Below, piece by piece: positions 26,152-35,436 of a stretch of 64,000 nucleotides of DNA (position 1 is the stretch's first letter; every line of letters begins with the position of its first letter). The stretch spans positions 372,001-436,000 of the forward strand of contig NZ_PJNE01000001.1 of the NCBI RefSeq assembly GCF_002846495.1, given 5' to 3'. A program made the translations under genes and the position numbers. The notes below the pieces were generated by a model. The model saw only the letters and a list, made by a program, of their open reading frames with translations. It ran no database searches and was not told the origin of the DNA. Origin of the DNA: Phycicoccus duodecadis (lineage in GTDB: Bacteria > Actinomycetota > Actinomycetes > Actinomycetales > Dermatophilaceae).

Positions 26152-26167
26152 TCGAACACCTGTTCGA
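26152..26167. promoter_or_regulatory. LexA (SOS) box upstream of the mutagenesis operon
   Basis: TCGAACACCTGTTCGA has perfect TCGAAC/GTTCGA half sites with a 4-nt spacer, the known actinobacterial LexA consensus. On the minus strand it lies 76 nt upstream of the DUF6504 start and just downstream of a possible promoter (TTGACC at 26209-26214 and TACAGT at 26184-26189, spacing 19 nt), where LexA binding would block transcription. Confidence 0.88.
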
Positions 26168-26275
26168 TGTCGACCACTGTACCCCGCACCCCCGACGTCG
26201 GGTCAACCCGTGACGGAGGGCCGTCCCGTACCCCGACCTCGGGCCCCGGGCCGCCCCGGCCACTACGCTCCCGTC

Positions 26276-26815
26276 ATGTCGCCCGAACCCGCCGGCCCCG
26301 CCCCCGCAGCGGTCCCTCCACCTCGCGACCTCACCACCCACCCGGCCGTCGCCGCCGTGCTCGAGGCCCTCGCGGTCCAGCACGTGCGGCCCGAGCTGCG
26401 CCAGCTGCCCGGCGCCGTGCGCACCGCGAAGGCGGCCGCCGAGGCCCTGGGCATCACCCCGGCCGAGATCGCCAACAGCCTCGTCTTCGCCGCCACCAGG
26501 GCCGACGGCGGCGTCGAGCCGCTCCTGGTGCTGGCCTCCGGCGGCCACCGGGTCGACACCGCCAAGGTCGCGGGCCTGGCCGAGTACGTGGCCGTCGACC
26601 AGGCCGACCCCGACTTCGTCCGCCTCCACACCGGGATGGCGATCGGTGGCGTGGCGCCCGTGGGGCACCCCCGGCGGCTGCGCACGATCGTCGACGTCAC
26701 CCTCGGCCGCTACGCCCGGGTCTGGGCCGCGGCCGGCCACAGCCACACCGTCTTCGCGACCACCTACGACGAGCTCATCCGGGTCACCGCGGGCCAGCCG
26801 ATGGACGTCGCCTGA
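26276..26815 (+). CDS. YbaK/EbsC-type aminoacyl-tRNA deacylase
   Basis: 179 residues. The YbaK/ProX-like domain removes wrongly charged amino acids from tRNA (typically Cys-tRNA-Pro in YbaK). It is recognised by RTAKAAAEALGI-TPAEIANSLVF, the LVLASGGHRVDTAKVA segment with the conserved Gly-Gly and Lys, and the later TGMAIGGVAPVGH substrate loop. ATG at 26276. Upstream lies the region with the divergent LexA-controlled promoter, but nothing shows that this gene is under SOS control. Specificity is uncertain. Confidence 0.86.
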   Translation: MSPEPAGPAPAAVPPPRDLTTHPAVAAVLEALAVQHVRPELRQLPGAVRTAKAAAEALGITPAEIANSLVFAATRADGGVEPLLVLASGGHRVDTAKVAGLAEYVAVDQADPDFVRLHTGMAIGGVAPVGHPRRLRTIVDVTLGRYARVWAAAGHSHTVFATTYDELIRVTAGQPMDVA

Positions 26816-26926
26816 CAGTCTCCTGAGAGGCGGCTGCGGGCCCGACGCATCCGGCCGGCCCCTCCGCGGCGAACGAGGTCGAGGGCACCAACGGTGGCGC
26901 CCCGGCCCTTGCAGAAGGACACCCCC

Positions 26927-27577
26927 ATGAAGCTCACCCCCTTCCTCGTCGTCGGCAGCGCGCTGGCGCTCAGCGTCGCCACGGCCACGACGGCCCAGGC
27001 CACGCACGACTCCAACCCCTCGGCCAAGGTCGCCAGCTACCACTACGGGCTGAACCCGGTGCAGCTGGCCAGCGTGCCGAACAGCCAGGCGCACGGCAGC
27101 ACGCGCATCACCGCGCTGCCCAACGGCAAGGTCCAGGTCACGGTCACCGTCGACGGGCTCGCCCCGGGCCTGCCCCACGCCATGCACCTGCACGGCATCG
27201 ACGGCACGCCCATGGACAAGGGGTGCCCCGACGGCAGCGCCGACGCCGACCACAACGGCATCACCAACGTGGTCGAGGGCGCCCCGTTCTACGGCGGCAT
27301 CCTGACCTCGCTGACCACCGTGGGCGACACCTCGCCCGCGAGCGCCCTCGACCTGTCCCGGTTCCCGGTGGCCGACGCGACCGGCCACCTCGAGTACACC
27401 CGGACCTTCTCCAACGCCGCGGCCCTGGCCAACGCGGGCACGGTCCAGGTGGTCGTCCACGGCATCGACCTCAACGGCAACGGCGTGTACGACTTCGAGT
27501 CCGGCCCCTCCGAGCTCGGCGCGCAGTTCCCGCTCGAGGCCACCCTCCCGACGGTCTGCGGGGGCATCGCCGACTGA
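26927..27577 (+). CDS. Secreted CHRD-like protein
   Basis: 216 residues with an N-terminal Sec signal peptide (basic MKL start, hydrophobic VVGSALALSVATA, likely cleavage after AQA). The mature part has beta-strand-rich text with LPHAMHLHGIDGTPMDKGCPD, resembling CHRD or Cu/Zn-SOD-like folds, and a DADHNGITNV loop that looks like a calcium site. ATG at 26927 follows AAGGA at normal distance. It is probably exported and bound or released outside the membrane; no enzymatic residues are clear. It ends 33 nt before a strong bidirectional hairpin. Confidence 0.72.
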   Translation: MKLTPFLVVGSALALSVATATTAQATHDSNPSAKVASYHYGLNPVQLASVPNSQAHGSTRITALPNGKVQVTVTVDGLAPGLPHAMHLHGIDGTPMDKGCPDGSADADHNGITNVVEGAPFYGGILTSLTTVGDTSPASALDLSRFPVADATGHLEYTRTFSNAAALANAGTVQVVVHGIDLNGNGVYDFESGPSELGAQFPLEATLPTVCGGIAD

Positions 27578-27609
27578 GGCGGAGCACCACCGGCACCACG
27601 ATCACGACG

Positions 27610-27650
27610 CCGCGGGCGATCGGAGGGGAGCACCCTCCGACCGCCCGCGG
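27610..27650. terminator. Bidirectional hairpin between convergent genes
   Basis: An 18-bp stem (27610-27627 with 27633-27650, one mismatch) with a 5-nt loop lies between the secreted-protein gene and metF, which converge. It is well placed to end both transcripts. Confidence 0.75.
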
Positions 27651-27662
27651 TGGCGTCCGGGC

Positions 27663-28568
27663 TCAGAGCCCGAGGGCCTCGTGGACCTCGAGGGTGGCCG
27701 TGGAGCGGTTCATGGTGATGAAGTGCAGCCCCGGCGCGCCCTCGGCCAGCATCCGCCGCCCGATCTCGGTGGCGATCTCGACACCCACCGCCCGCACCGC
27801 CACCTTGTCGTCCTTGACGGCCTCGAGCCGCTCGACGACCTGCGGCGGCAGCGGGGTGCCCATCAGCTCCGACATCCGCTGGATCTGCGGGAAGCTCGTC
27901 ACCGGCATCAGGCCCGGGGTGACCGGCAGGTCGCGGCGGGCCGCCACCCGGTCGCGCAGGCGCAGGTAGCTGTCGGCGTCGAAGACCATCTGGGTGATGG
28001 CGAAGGTGGCACCGGCGTCGGCCTTGCGCACCAGCACCTCGACGTCGTGGTCGAGGTCGGGGCTGTCGGGGTGGACGTCCGGGAAGGCCGCGACGCCGAT
28101 GGTGAAGTCGCCCAGCCCCCGGACCAGCCGCACGAGGTCCTCGGCGTGGTCGAGGCCCTCGGGGTGGGCCGTCCACTCGCCGCGCACGTTGCCGGGCGGG
28201 TCACCGCGCAGGGCCAGGATGTTGCGCACCCCGGAGGCGGCGTAGTGCCCGACCACCTGGCGCAGCTGGCGCACCGAGGCCCCGACGCACGTGAGGTGCG
28301 CGAGGGGGGTCAGCGAGGTCTCGTCGGCGATCCGCCCGGTGACCCGCACGGTGCGGTCCTGGGTGGTGCCGCCGGCGCCGTACGTGACCGAGACGAAGGC
28401 CGGCCGCACCCGCTCGAGCCGCCGCAGGGCGTCCCAGAGCTGGGCCTCGCTGGCGTCGTCCTTGGGGGGGAAGAACTCGAAGCTGATGGACGGACGCTCG
28501 TCGCGCAGCCGCGCCGGGATGGACGCCACGAGGTGCTCGGGGCGCCCTCCTCCGCCGTACTGGGCCAT
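27663..28568 (-). CDS. metF: 5,10-methylenetetrahydrofolate reductase
   Basis: 301-residue flavoenzyme that reduces methylene-THF to methyl-THF for methionine synthesis. It shows the family start SISFEFFPPKD with the catalytic Glu, VSVTYGAGGTT, the HLTCVG segment, the ILALRGDPP motif and FDADSYLRLRD. Length is normal. ATG at 28568 is followed by a glycine-rich leader. It is divergent from the polyprenyl synthase gene, the same arrangement as Rv2172c and idsA2 in Mycobacterium tuberculosis. Confidence 0.93.
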   Translation of the reverse strand: MAQYGGGGRPEHLVASIPARLRDERPSISFEFFPPKDDASEAQLWDALRRLERVRPAFVSVTYGAGGTTQDRTVRVTGRIADETSLTPLAHLTCVGASVRQLRQVVGHYAASGVRNILALRGDPPGNVRGEWTAHPEGLDHAEDLVRLVRGLGDFTIGVAAFPDVHPDSPDLDHDVEVLVRKADAGATFAITQMVFDADSYLRLRDRVAARRDLPVTPGLMPVTSFPQIQRMSELMGTPLPPQVVERLEAVKDDKVAVRAVGVEIATEIGRRMLAEGAPGLHFITMNRSTATLEVHEALGL

Positions 28569-28661
28569 GGCGCCGAGGGTACGCGAGCCCCGACGCCGTA
28601 GGCTCTGGGGCGCCACCATCCGAACCACCGCCACCACCCTCCGTGCGCCCGAGGAGCCCCC

Positions 28662-29747
28662 GTGACCAGCGTGCTCGACACCGCCGACCTGCGGCGGCGG
28701 GTGCAGGCCGTGCTCGACGACGAGCTGGCCGCGCAGGCCACCGTCCTGGCCGAGCTCGGGCCCGACGTCGACGACCTCCTGGCGGCCGTCGGCGAGCTGC
28801 TGCGCGGCGGGAAGCGGCTGCGCGCGGCCTTCCTCTACTGGGGCGCGCGGGCCGCGGGCCTGCCCGACTCCCCGGCCCTCGTGCGCCTCGCGAGCGCCAT
28901 GGAGCTGTTCCAGGCCGCCGCCCTGATCCACGACGACGTGATGGACGACTCCGACACCCGGCGCGGGATGCCGGCCGCGCACCGGGCGCTGGCCGCGCGG
29001 CACGCCGAGCGCGGCTGGTCCGGCGACGGCGAGCGCTTCGGCCTGGCGGGCGCGGTGCTGGCGGGCAACCTGTGCCTCACCTGGACCGACGAGGCCTACG
29101 CGACCTGCGGGCTGCCCACCGACGCGCTGGCCCGTGGGCGCGGGGTCTTCGACCGGATGCGTACCCAGCTGATGGCCGGCCAGTTCCTCGACGTGGTCGA
29201 GTCGATGCGGCCGTGGGAGGGCGTGGGCGACACCGAGCGGGTCGAGCGCGCGGGGCGGGTCATCCGCTACAAGAGCGCCAAGTACAGCGTCGAGCACCCG
29301 CTGCTCATCGGGGCCACCGTCGGCGGTCTCGATGCCGCCGGGCTCGACGCCCTGTCGCGCTACGGGCTCGACCTGGGGCGGGCCTTCCAGCTGCGCGACG
29401 ACCTGCTGGGCGTCTTCGGCGACCCCGGTGAGACCGGCAAGCCCGCCGGCGACGACCTGCGCGAGGGCAAGCGCACCGTGCTGCTGGCGCACGCCCTGGC
29501 CGGCTCCGACGCCGCGGGCCGGGCCCGCGTCGAGTCGCTGCTGGGGCGGGCCGACCTCGACGGCCGGCAGGTCGACGAGCTGCGCGGGCGCATCACCGAC
29601 TCCGGGGCCGTCGGCGTGCTCGAGGACGAGATCGCCCGGCTGGCCGCGTCGGCCCGGGCCGCCCTGGCCGACGCCCCGCACCTGGAGGCCGAGGCCGCCG
29701 GGGTCCTGGCCGACCTCGTGACGACGGCGACGGCGCGCAGCGCCTGA
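28662..29747 (+). CDS. Polyprenyl diphosphate synthase (GGPP synthase-like)
   Basis: 361-residue trans-isoprenyl diphosphate synthase. The first aspartate-rich motif is DDVMDD at 91-96, and the second is RDDLLGVFGD around residue 245; GGKRLRAAFLYWG is the IPP-binding region. Bulky residues before the first motif (HDDV preceded by LIH) do not fix the chain length. It provides C15-C20 or longer isoprenoid diphosphates. The neighbourhood matches idsA2 (Rv2173). GTG at 28662 lies behind GAGGAG. Confidence 0.92.
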   Translation: MTSVLDTADLRRRVQAVLDDELAAQATVLAELGPDVDDLLAAVGELLRGGKRLRAAFLYWGARAAGLPDSPALVRLASAMELFQAAALIHDDVMDDSDTRRGMPAAHRALAARHAERGWSGDGERFGLAGAVLAGNLCLTWTDEAYATCGLPTDALARGRGVFDRMRTQLMAGQFLDVVESMRPWEGVGDTERVERAGRVIRYKSAKYSVEHPLLIGATVGGLDAAGLDALSRYGLDLGRAFQLRDDLLGVFGDPGETGKPAGDDLREGKRTVLLAHALAGSDAAGRARVESLLGRADLDGRQVDELRGRITDSGAVGVLEDEIARLAASARAALADAPHLEAEAAGVLADLVTTATARSA

Positions 29748-29796
29748 CCCCGTCCGACCCGAGGCCCGAGGGGCCCGTCCGCGGCGAGCGGGCCTC

Positions 29797-30180
29797 CTAG
29801 AAGGCCTCTTCCATCGCCCGGCGTCGGACCTCGGTCTTGAAACCGGCCCGGATGGCGTCGAGCGGGGTGCCGCCGGACGGCAGCGTGTCGTCGGGGGTGT
29901 GCAGCCAGCGCACGATCTCGTCGTCACGCATCCCGCCGTCGGCCAGCACCGTGAAGGTGCCCTTGAGCGCCTCGAGCGGGCCGTCGGCGTCCAGGAAGCC
30001 CTCAGGGACGGCGACCACGCGCCGTTCGCCCACCCGGACCGCCAGGAGCTCGCGGTCCTCGATGAGCCGCCGCACGTCGGCGAGCCGGATGCCGAGGCGC
30101 TCGGCGAGGTCGGGGACGGTGACCCACGACGGGACGAGGGTCTCGAGGTCGGGGCCGGGCTCGGGCAGGGAGTCGCTCAC
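29797..30180 (-). CDS. Rv2175c family DNA-binding protein
   Basis: 127-residue protein of the Rv2175c family, which in Mycobacterium tuberculosis binds DNA and is phosphorylated by the kinase PknL. A winged-helix/HTH part is visible as WVTVPDLAERLGIRLADVRRLIEDRELLAVRVGERRVVAVPEGFL, followed by the conserved C-terminal DDEIVRWLHTPDDTLPGGTPLDAIRAG-like half. The only N-terminal threonine is Thr14, a possible target of the kinase encoded 1.3 kb away. The GTG at 30180 is the plausible start. Convergent with the polyprenyl synthase gene and divergent from the LysM gene. Confidence 0.87.
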   Translation of the reverse strand: MSDSLPEPGPDLETLVPSWVTVPDLAERLGIRLADVRRLIEDRELLAVRVGERRVVAVPEGFLDADGPLEALKGTFTVLADGGMRDDEIVRWLHTPDDTLPSGGTPLDAIRAGFKTEVRRRAMEEAF

Positions 30181-30321
30181 CCGCCCAGGTTCCCACAGCC
30201 GGGGCCGACGGCGCGGATCCGCGCAGTCCCGGGCGTAACACGCGCCACTCCGGTACCTTGGGCCCCCGAAGTACCCACGCGTCACGCCAGCCAACCCCGA
30301 GGCCGAAGGTCCGAGAGTCAC

Positions 30322-31455
30322 ATGGTCGCCCCTGCCACACCGCCCCCCGCCGTCATCCCGCTCGACCACGTCAGCGCCGTCGTCGCCGGCTCGTCCGGCG
30401 CCCCCTACGGCTGGACCGGCTACCGGGTGCGCCCCGGCGACACCCTGGAGGTGATCGCCGCCCGGTTCCGCACCTCGGTCGGGACGCTGGCCGCCCGGAA
30501 CCACCTGCGCTCGGCGCACCTGATCATGGCCGGGTCGCGCCTCAGCGTCCCGCGCACGGCACCCGTGCACCAGGCCACCCCGGCTCGCACGACCACCCGG
30601 GTCGCCGCGACCGTGCACGTCGTGCGCAGCGGCGAGACCGTCAGCGGCATCGCGGCGCGCTACCGGGTCGGCATCCCGAGCATCCTCAAGGCCAACCACC
30701 TCGGCGCGCGCAGCCTCATCCACCCGGGCGACCGGCTCGTGGTCCGCGCCGCCCACACCGTCGCGCGGAAGGCCGCGGCCCGCACCGCCAAGGCGGCCGC
30801 CGGCCCGGCGACCCGCTCCTACACGGTGCGCTCCGGCGACACCCTGGGCGGCATCGCGTCCCGGTACGGCACGACCGTGGCCGCGGTGGCGAGGGCCAGC
30901 CGGATCTCGAGCCGGGCCGTCCTCCAGGTGGGCCAGCGCCTCCGGGTGCCGCGGGCGGTCTCCTCGACGCACGCCGTGGGCGACACCTTCGCGGGGGTGC
31001 GCTACCCGGACGCCGTGGTCGCCGCGGCCCGCCGCAACCACGCGCAGCTGGCCCGCCGCGCGGTGCCGAGCCGGACCCAGGTCAAGGCGATGGTGGTGCG
31101 CACCGCGCGCCGTCACGGGGTCGACCCCCGGCTGGCCCTGGCCGTGGCCTTCCAGGAGTCCGGCTGGAACCAGCGGGCGGTCTCCCCCGCCAACGCCGTG
31201 GGCGTCATGCAGGTCATCCCGTCCGGCGGCCAGTGGGCGTCCTCGCTCGTGGGCCGGCGCCTGGACCTGCTCGACGCCCAGGACAACATCACCGCCGGCG
31301 TCGTGATGCTGCGCGCGCTGACCCGGGCGACCTCGAGCACGCCGACCGCCGTCGCGGGCTACTACCAGGGTCTGGCGTCGGTGCAGCAGCGAGGGATGTA
31401 CAGCGACACGAAGCACTACGTCGCCAACATCATGCGGTTGCGCGCGAGCATGTGA
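30322..31455 (+). CDS. LysM-domain lytic transglycosylase-like protein
   Basis: 377 residues. Three LysM repeats bind peptidoglycan (starting near YRVRPGDTLEVIAARF, VHVVRSGETVSGIAARY and YTVRSGDTLGGIASRY), and the C-terminal part is a goose-type/SLT-like domain with catalytic Glu in VAFQESGWNQRAVSPANAVGVMQV. It probably cleaves peptidoglycan glycan strands. The ATG at 30322 gives no recognisable signal peptide, and no better start with a hydrophobic leader is in frame, so export is unexplained. It lies between the genes for Rv2175c and PknL and ends 29 nt before the kinase, suggesting a wall-related group. Confidence 0.85.
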   Translation: MVAPATPPPAVIPLDHVSAVVAGSSGAPYGWTGYRVRPGDTLEVIAARFRTSVGTLAARNHLRSAHLIMAGSRLSVPRTAPVHQATPARTTTRVAATVHVVRSGETVSGIAARYRVGIPSILKANHLGARSLIHPGDRLVVRAAHTVARKAAARTAKAAAGPATRSYTVRSGDTLGGIASRYGTTVAAVARASRISSRAVLQVGQRLRVPRAVSSTHAVGDTFAGVRYPDAVVAAARRNHAQLARRAVPSRTQVKAMVVRTARRHGVDPRLALAVAFQESGWNQRAVSPANAVGVMQVIPSGGQWASSLVGRRLDLLDAQDNITAGVVMLRALTRATSSTPTAVAGYYQGLASVQQRGMYSDTKHYVANIMRLRASM

Positions 31456-31483
31456 TCACCGGACGAGGATCGGGGCGGGACGC

Positions 31484-33418
31484 GTGACTACGTACACTCG
31501 TGCGGTGTCATCGACCGGCGACGCCCTCATCGGCCAGACCCTCGACGGGCGCTACCGCGTCCTGTCGCGGATCGCCGAGGGCGGGATGGCCACGGTCTAC
31601 CTCGCGGTCGACGAGCGCCTCGAGCGCGAGGTCGCCCTCAAGGTGATGCGCCCCCACCTCGTCCACGACGAGTCCTTCGTCAGCCGGTTCCGCCGCGAGG
31701 CCCGCTCGGCGGCCGCCCTGTCGCACCCGAACGTCGTCGCGGTCTTCGACCAGGGCCAGGACGGCGGCTCGGTGTTCCTGGCCATGGAGTACGTGCCCGG
31801 GCAGACCCTGCGCGAGGTCCTCACCGACGAGGGGCCGCTGTCGCCGCGGGCCGCGTTCGACGTGCTCGACCCCGTGCTCCAGGCCCTCGGTGCGGCGCAC
31901 GCCAAGGGGCTCATCCACCGCGACGTCAAGCCCGAGAACGTCATCCTCAGCGAGACCGGTGCGGTGAAGGTGGCCGACTTCGGCCTCGCCCGCGCCGTGT
32001 CGAGCCAGACCATGACCAGCTCCACCGGGGTGCTCCTGGGCACCGTCGCGTACCTGTCACCCGAGCAGGTCGAGCGCGGCATCGCCGACGCCCGCAGCGA
32101 CGTCTACGCCGCCGGGCTGGTGCTGCTCGAGATGCTCACCGGCACCAAGGCCTTCACCGGGGACACCCCCATCCACGTCGCCTACCAGCACGTGCACGGC
32201 GGCGTCCCGGTGCCGTCGAGCCGGGTCGCCTCGCTGCCGCCCGAGATCGACGACCTCGTGGCGGTCGCCACCGCCCGCGACCCCGACGAGCGTCCCGTCG
32301 ACGCCTCCGAGCTGCTGGCGATGGTGCGGCGCACCCGCGCCGGCCTCTCGGCCGAGGTCCTCGACGGTCGGCCCGAGGGAGCCGCGGCGGTCGAGGCCGC
32401 CGCGGTGCCCACCGCCACCGCGGCGCTGCCCGTCGGCCCGCGCCCCGGCCGCGCCGCAGTGCTGCCGCGCGACGGCGAGACCGCGGCCCTGCACGTGCCC
32501 GCGGCGCCGTTGGAGGGCGTGGTCGTGGGCGGCGGGGGCCGGCGCCGGCGCAACTGGTGGCCGGCCGCCCTGGCCTCGGTGCTGCTGGCCGCCGCCACCG
32601 CGTGGTTCTTCCTGCTCGGGCCGGGCGCCACCGCCACCGTGCCCTCGGTGCTGAACCGCCCGGAGGCGCAGGCCGTGACCGCCGTGCAGCAGGCGTCGCT
32701 CGACCCCTCGGTCGTCGGCGCCTTCTCGGAGGACGTCGCGGCCGGCACCGTCATCTCCGTCGACCCCCGGGTCGGCGCGACGGTCTCGCGCGGCACCGAG
32801 GTCGTCCTCACCGTCTCGAAGGGCCCCGAGCGCTACAGCGTCCCGAAGGTCCAGGGGATGACCGTGGCCGAGGCGACCCGACAGCTGGAGGAGAACAGCC
32901 TCGCCCTGGGCAAGGTCACCCGGGTCTACAGCGAGACGGTCCCCAACGGGCAGGTCGTGAGCAACGAGCCGGCCGCGGGCGCCAGCGTCAAGCGGGGCAC
33001 CCCCGTGGCCGTCTCGGTGAGCCGGGGGCGCCGGCCGATCACGGTGAAGGACTACACCGGCACGAAGGCGGAGGCCGCCACCCAGGCGCTCACCCAGCTC
33101 GGCCTGAAGGTCGACGCCGGCACGCAGGAGAACAGCGACACCGTGCCCAAGGGGTCGGTCATCAGCCAGTCCCCGCGCGACGGCATCCTCTACCAGGGCG
33201 ACACGGTCACCCTGGTGGTCTCCAAGGGCCCGGTGATGGTCGACGTGCCCAACGTGGTGGGCAAGCAGACGGGCGAGGCCAGGACGATCCTGGAAGGCCT
33301 CGGCTTCGCCGTGAAGGTCGAGAAGGCGCTGGGCGGCTTCTTCGGCACCGTGCGCTTCCAGGACCCCGCCGACGGCCAAGCGCCCAAGGGGAGCACCGTC
33401 ACCATCACCATCGTCTGA
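31484..33418 (+). CDS. Serine/threonine protein kinase with four PASTA domains (PknL/PknB type)
   Basis: 644 residues. The kinase domain has Gly-rich AEGGMATVYLA, Lys53 in VALKVM, HRDVKPEN with Asp147, DFGLA at 165-169 and an activation loop rich in Thr/Ser. A membrane helix lies near residues 356-379, then four PASTA domains (about 385-447, 448-513, 514-580 and 583-644) that sense muropeptides or lipid II. Position beside Rv2175c suggests it is the PknL orthologue, although M. tuberculosis PknL lacks most PASTA repeats. A second GTG at 31505 follows TACACT by 8 nt and may be a leaderless start. Confidence 0.92.
   Translation: MTTYTRAVSSTGDALIGQTLDGRYRVLSRIAEGGMATVYLAVDERLEREVALKVMRPHLVHDESFVSRFRREARSAAALSHPNVVAVFDQGQDGGSVFLAMEYVPGQTLREVLTDEGPLSPRAAFDVLDPVLQALGAAHAKGLIHRDVKPENVILSETGAVKVADFGLARAVSSQTMTSSTGVLLGTVAYLSPEQVERGIADARSDVYAAGLVLLEMLTGTKAFTGDTPIHVAYQHVHGGVPVPSSRVASLPPEIDDLVAVATARDPDERPVDASELLAMVRRTRAGLSAEVLDGRPEGAAAVEAAAVPTATAALPVGPRPGRAAVLPRDGETAALHVPAAPLEGVVVGGGGRRRRNWWPAALASVLLAAATAWFFLLGPGATATVPSVLNRPEAQAVTAVQQASLDPSVVGAFSEDVAAGTVISVDPRVGATVSRGTEVVLTVSKGPERYSVPKVQGMTVAEATRQLEENSLALGKVTRVYSETVPNGQVVSNEPAAGASVKRGTPVAVSVSRGRRPITVKDYTGTKAEAATQALTQLGLKVDAGTQENSDTVPKGSVISQSPRDGILYQGDTVTLVVSKGPVMVDVPNVVGKQTGEARTILEGLGFAVKVEKALGGFFGTVRFQDPADGQAPKGSTVTITIV
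31491..31496 (+). promoter_or_regulatory. Possible -10 element for a leaderless kinase transcript
   Basis: TACACT lies 8 nt before an in-frame GTG at 31505. If this GTG is the start the mRNA would have no leader. No good -35 box is seen. Confidence 0.3.
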
Positions 33419-33434
33419 CCGGCGGTCGACCCCG

Positions 33435-34364
33435 GTGACCCCACCCCTGCGGCACGCCCGTGCGGCGACCCTGCTCCTGCTCCTCGTCACCGCGGTCTGG
33501 GGCTCGACGTTCTTCCTCATCCGCGACCTGGTGGTCACGCTGCCGCCGGCCGACTTCCTGGCGGTGCGCTTCGCCATCGCGGCGGTCGTGCTGTTCGCAC
33601 TGTTCCGCCGCCAGACCCTGGCCCTGTCGCGCCGCGACCTGCGCATCGGGGTGGTGCTCGGGGTGCTCTACGGGCTGGCCCAGCTGCTGCAGACCACCGG
33701 GCTGCAGCACACCGACGCCTCGGTCTCGGGCTTCGTCACCGGCACCTACGTGGTGCTGACGCCGCTGCTCGGGGCGCTGCTGCTGCGCGACCGCATCGAC
33801 CGGGTCACCTGGGCCGCCGTGGCCCTGACCACGCTGGGGCTGGCCGTGCTGTCGCTGCGCGGGCTGTCGGTGGGCATCGGCGAGGGCGTGACGCTGGCCT
33901 CGGCGGTGCTGTACGCCGGCCACATCATCGCCCTGGGCCGGTGGTCGACCCCCGGGGCCGCCGTGGGCCTGTCGACGGTGCAGGCCGCGGTCATCGCGGT
34001 GGTCACCGGCGTGGCGGCCGTCCGCGACGGGGTCTCGCTCCCGGCCGACGGCGGCCAGTGGGCCTCGCTGCTGTACATGGCGCTCGTCGCCGGGGCGCTG
34101 GCGCTCTGGGCGCAGACCTGGGCCCAGGCACACCTGACAGCGACCCGCGCGGCCATCGTGATGGCGATGGAGCCGGTGTTCGCGGCCTTCTTCGCGGTGC
34201 TGCTGGGTGGGGAGTCACTGACCGGCCGGATGCTGCTGGGCGGCGGGCTGGTCGTGGCGTCGATGTACCTGGTCGAGCTGCGCGGCATGCTGGGGCGGCG
34301 CCGGCGACGCGACGCGAGCGCGGCCGACGACCCGCCGGTCGAGGCCCTGCACCACGACGTCTGA
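33435..34364 (+). CDS. DMT superfamily (EamA) transporter
   Basis: 309-residue membrane protein with ten hydrophobic helices in two EamA repeats; the first begins LLLLVTAVWGSTFFLIRDLV, the typical WGS motif, and the second repeat has GEGVTLASAVLYAGHIIALGRW. Probably exports or imports a small metabolite; the substrate is unknown. The GTG at 33435 lies 16 nt after the kinase stop, so co-transcription with the kinase is possible. The hydrophilic C-terminus is about 25 residues. Confidence 0.87.
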   Translation: MTPPLRHARAATLLLLLVTAVWGSTFFLIRDLVVTLPPADFLAVRFAIAAVVLFALFRRQTLALSRRDLRIGVVLGVLYGLAQLLQTTGLQHTDASVSGFVTGTYVVLTPLLGALLLRDRIDRVTWAAVALTTLGLAVLSLRGLSVGIGEGVTLASAVLYAGHIIALGRWSTPGAAVGLSTVQAAVIAVVTGVAAVRDGVSLPADGGQWASLLYMALVAGALALWAQTWAQAHLTATRAAIVMAMEPVFAAFFAVLLGGESLTGRMLLGGGLVVASMYLVELRGMLGRRRRRDASAADDPPVEALHHDV

Positions 34365-34378
34365 CCCCGCGGGCGCCC

Positions 34379-35428
<1,050 letters not shown>

Positions 35429-35436
35429 GTCCGTCC

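Noticed and set aside
26927..27577. Superoxide dismutase of the Cu/Zn type
   Set aside because: The HLHG segment is suggestive, but the full set of copper and zinc histidines is not present; a CHRD-like fold is the safer call.
30181..30321. Possible riboswitch (c-di-AMP type) before the LysM hydrolase
   Set aside because: Actinobacterial wall hydrolase genes often have one, but the conserved core bases could not be found in these 141 nt.
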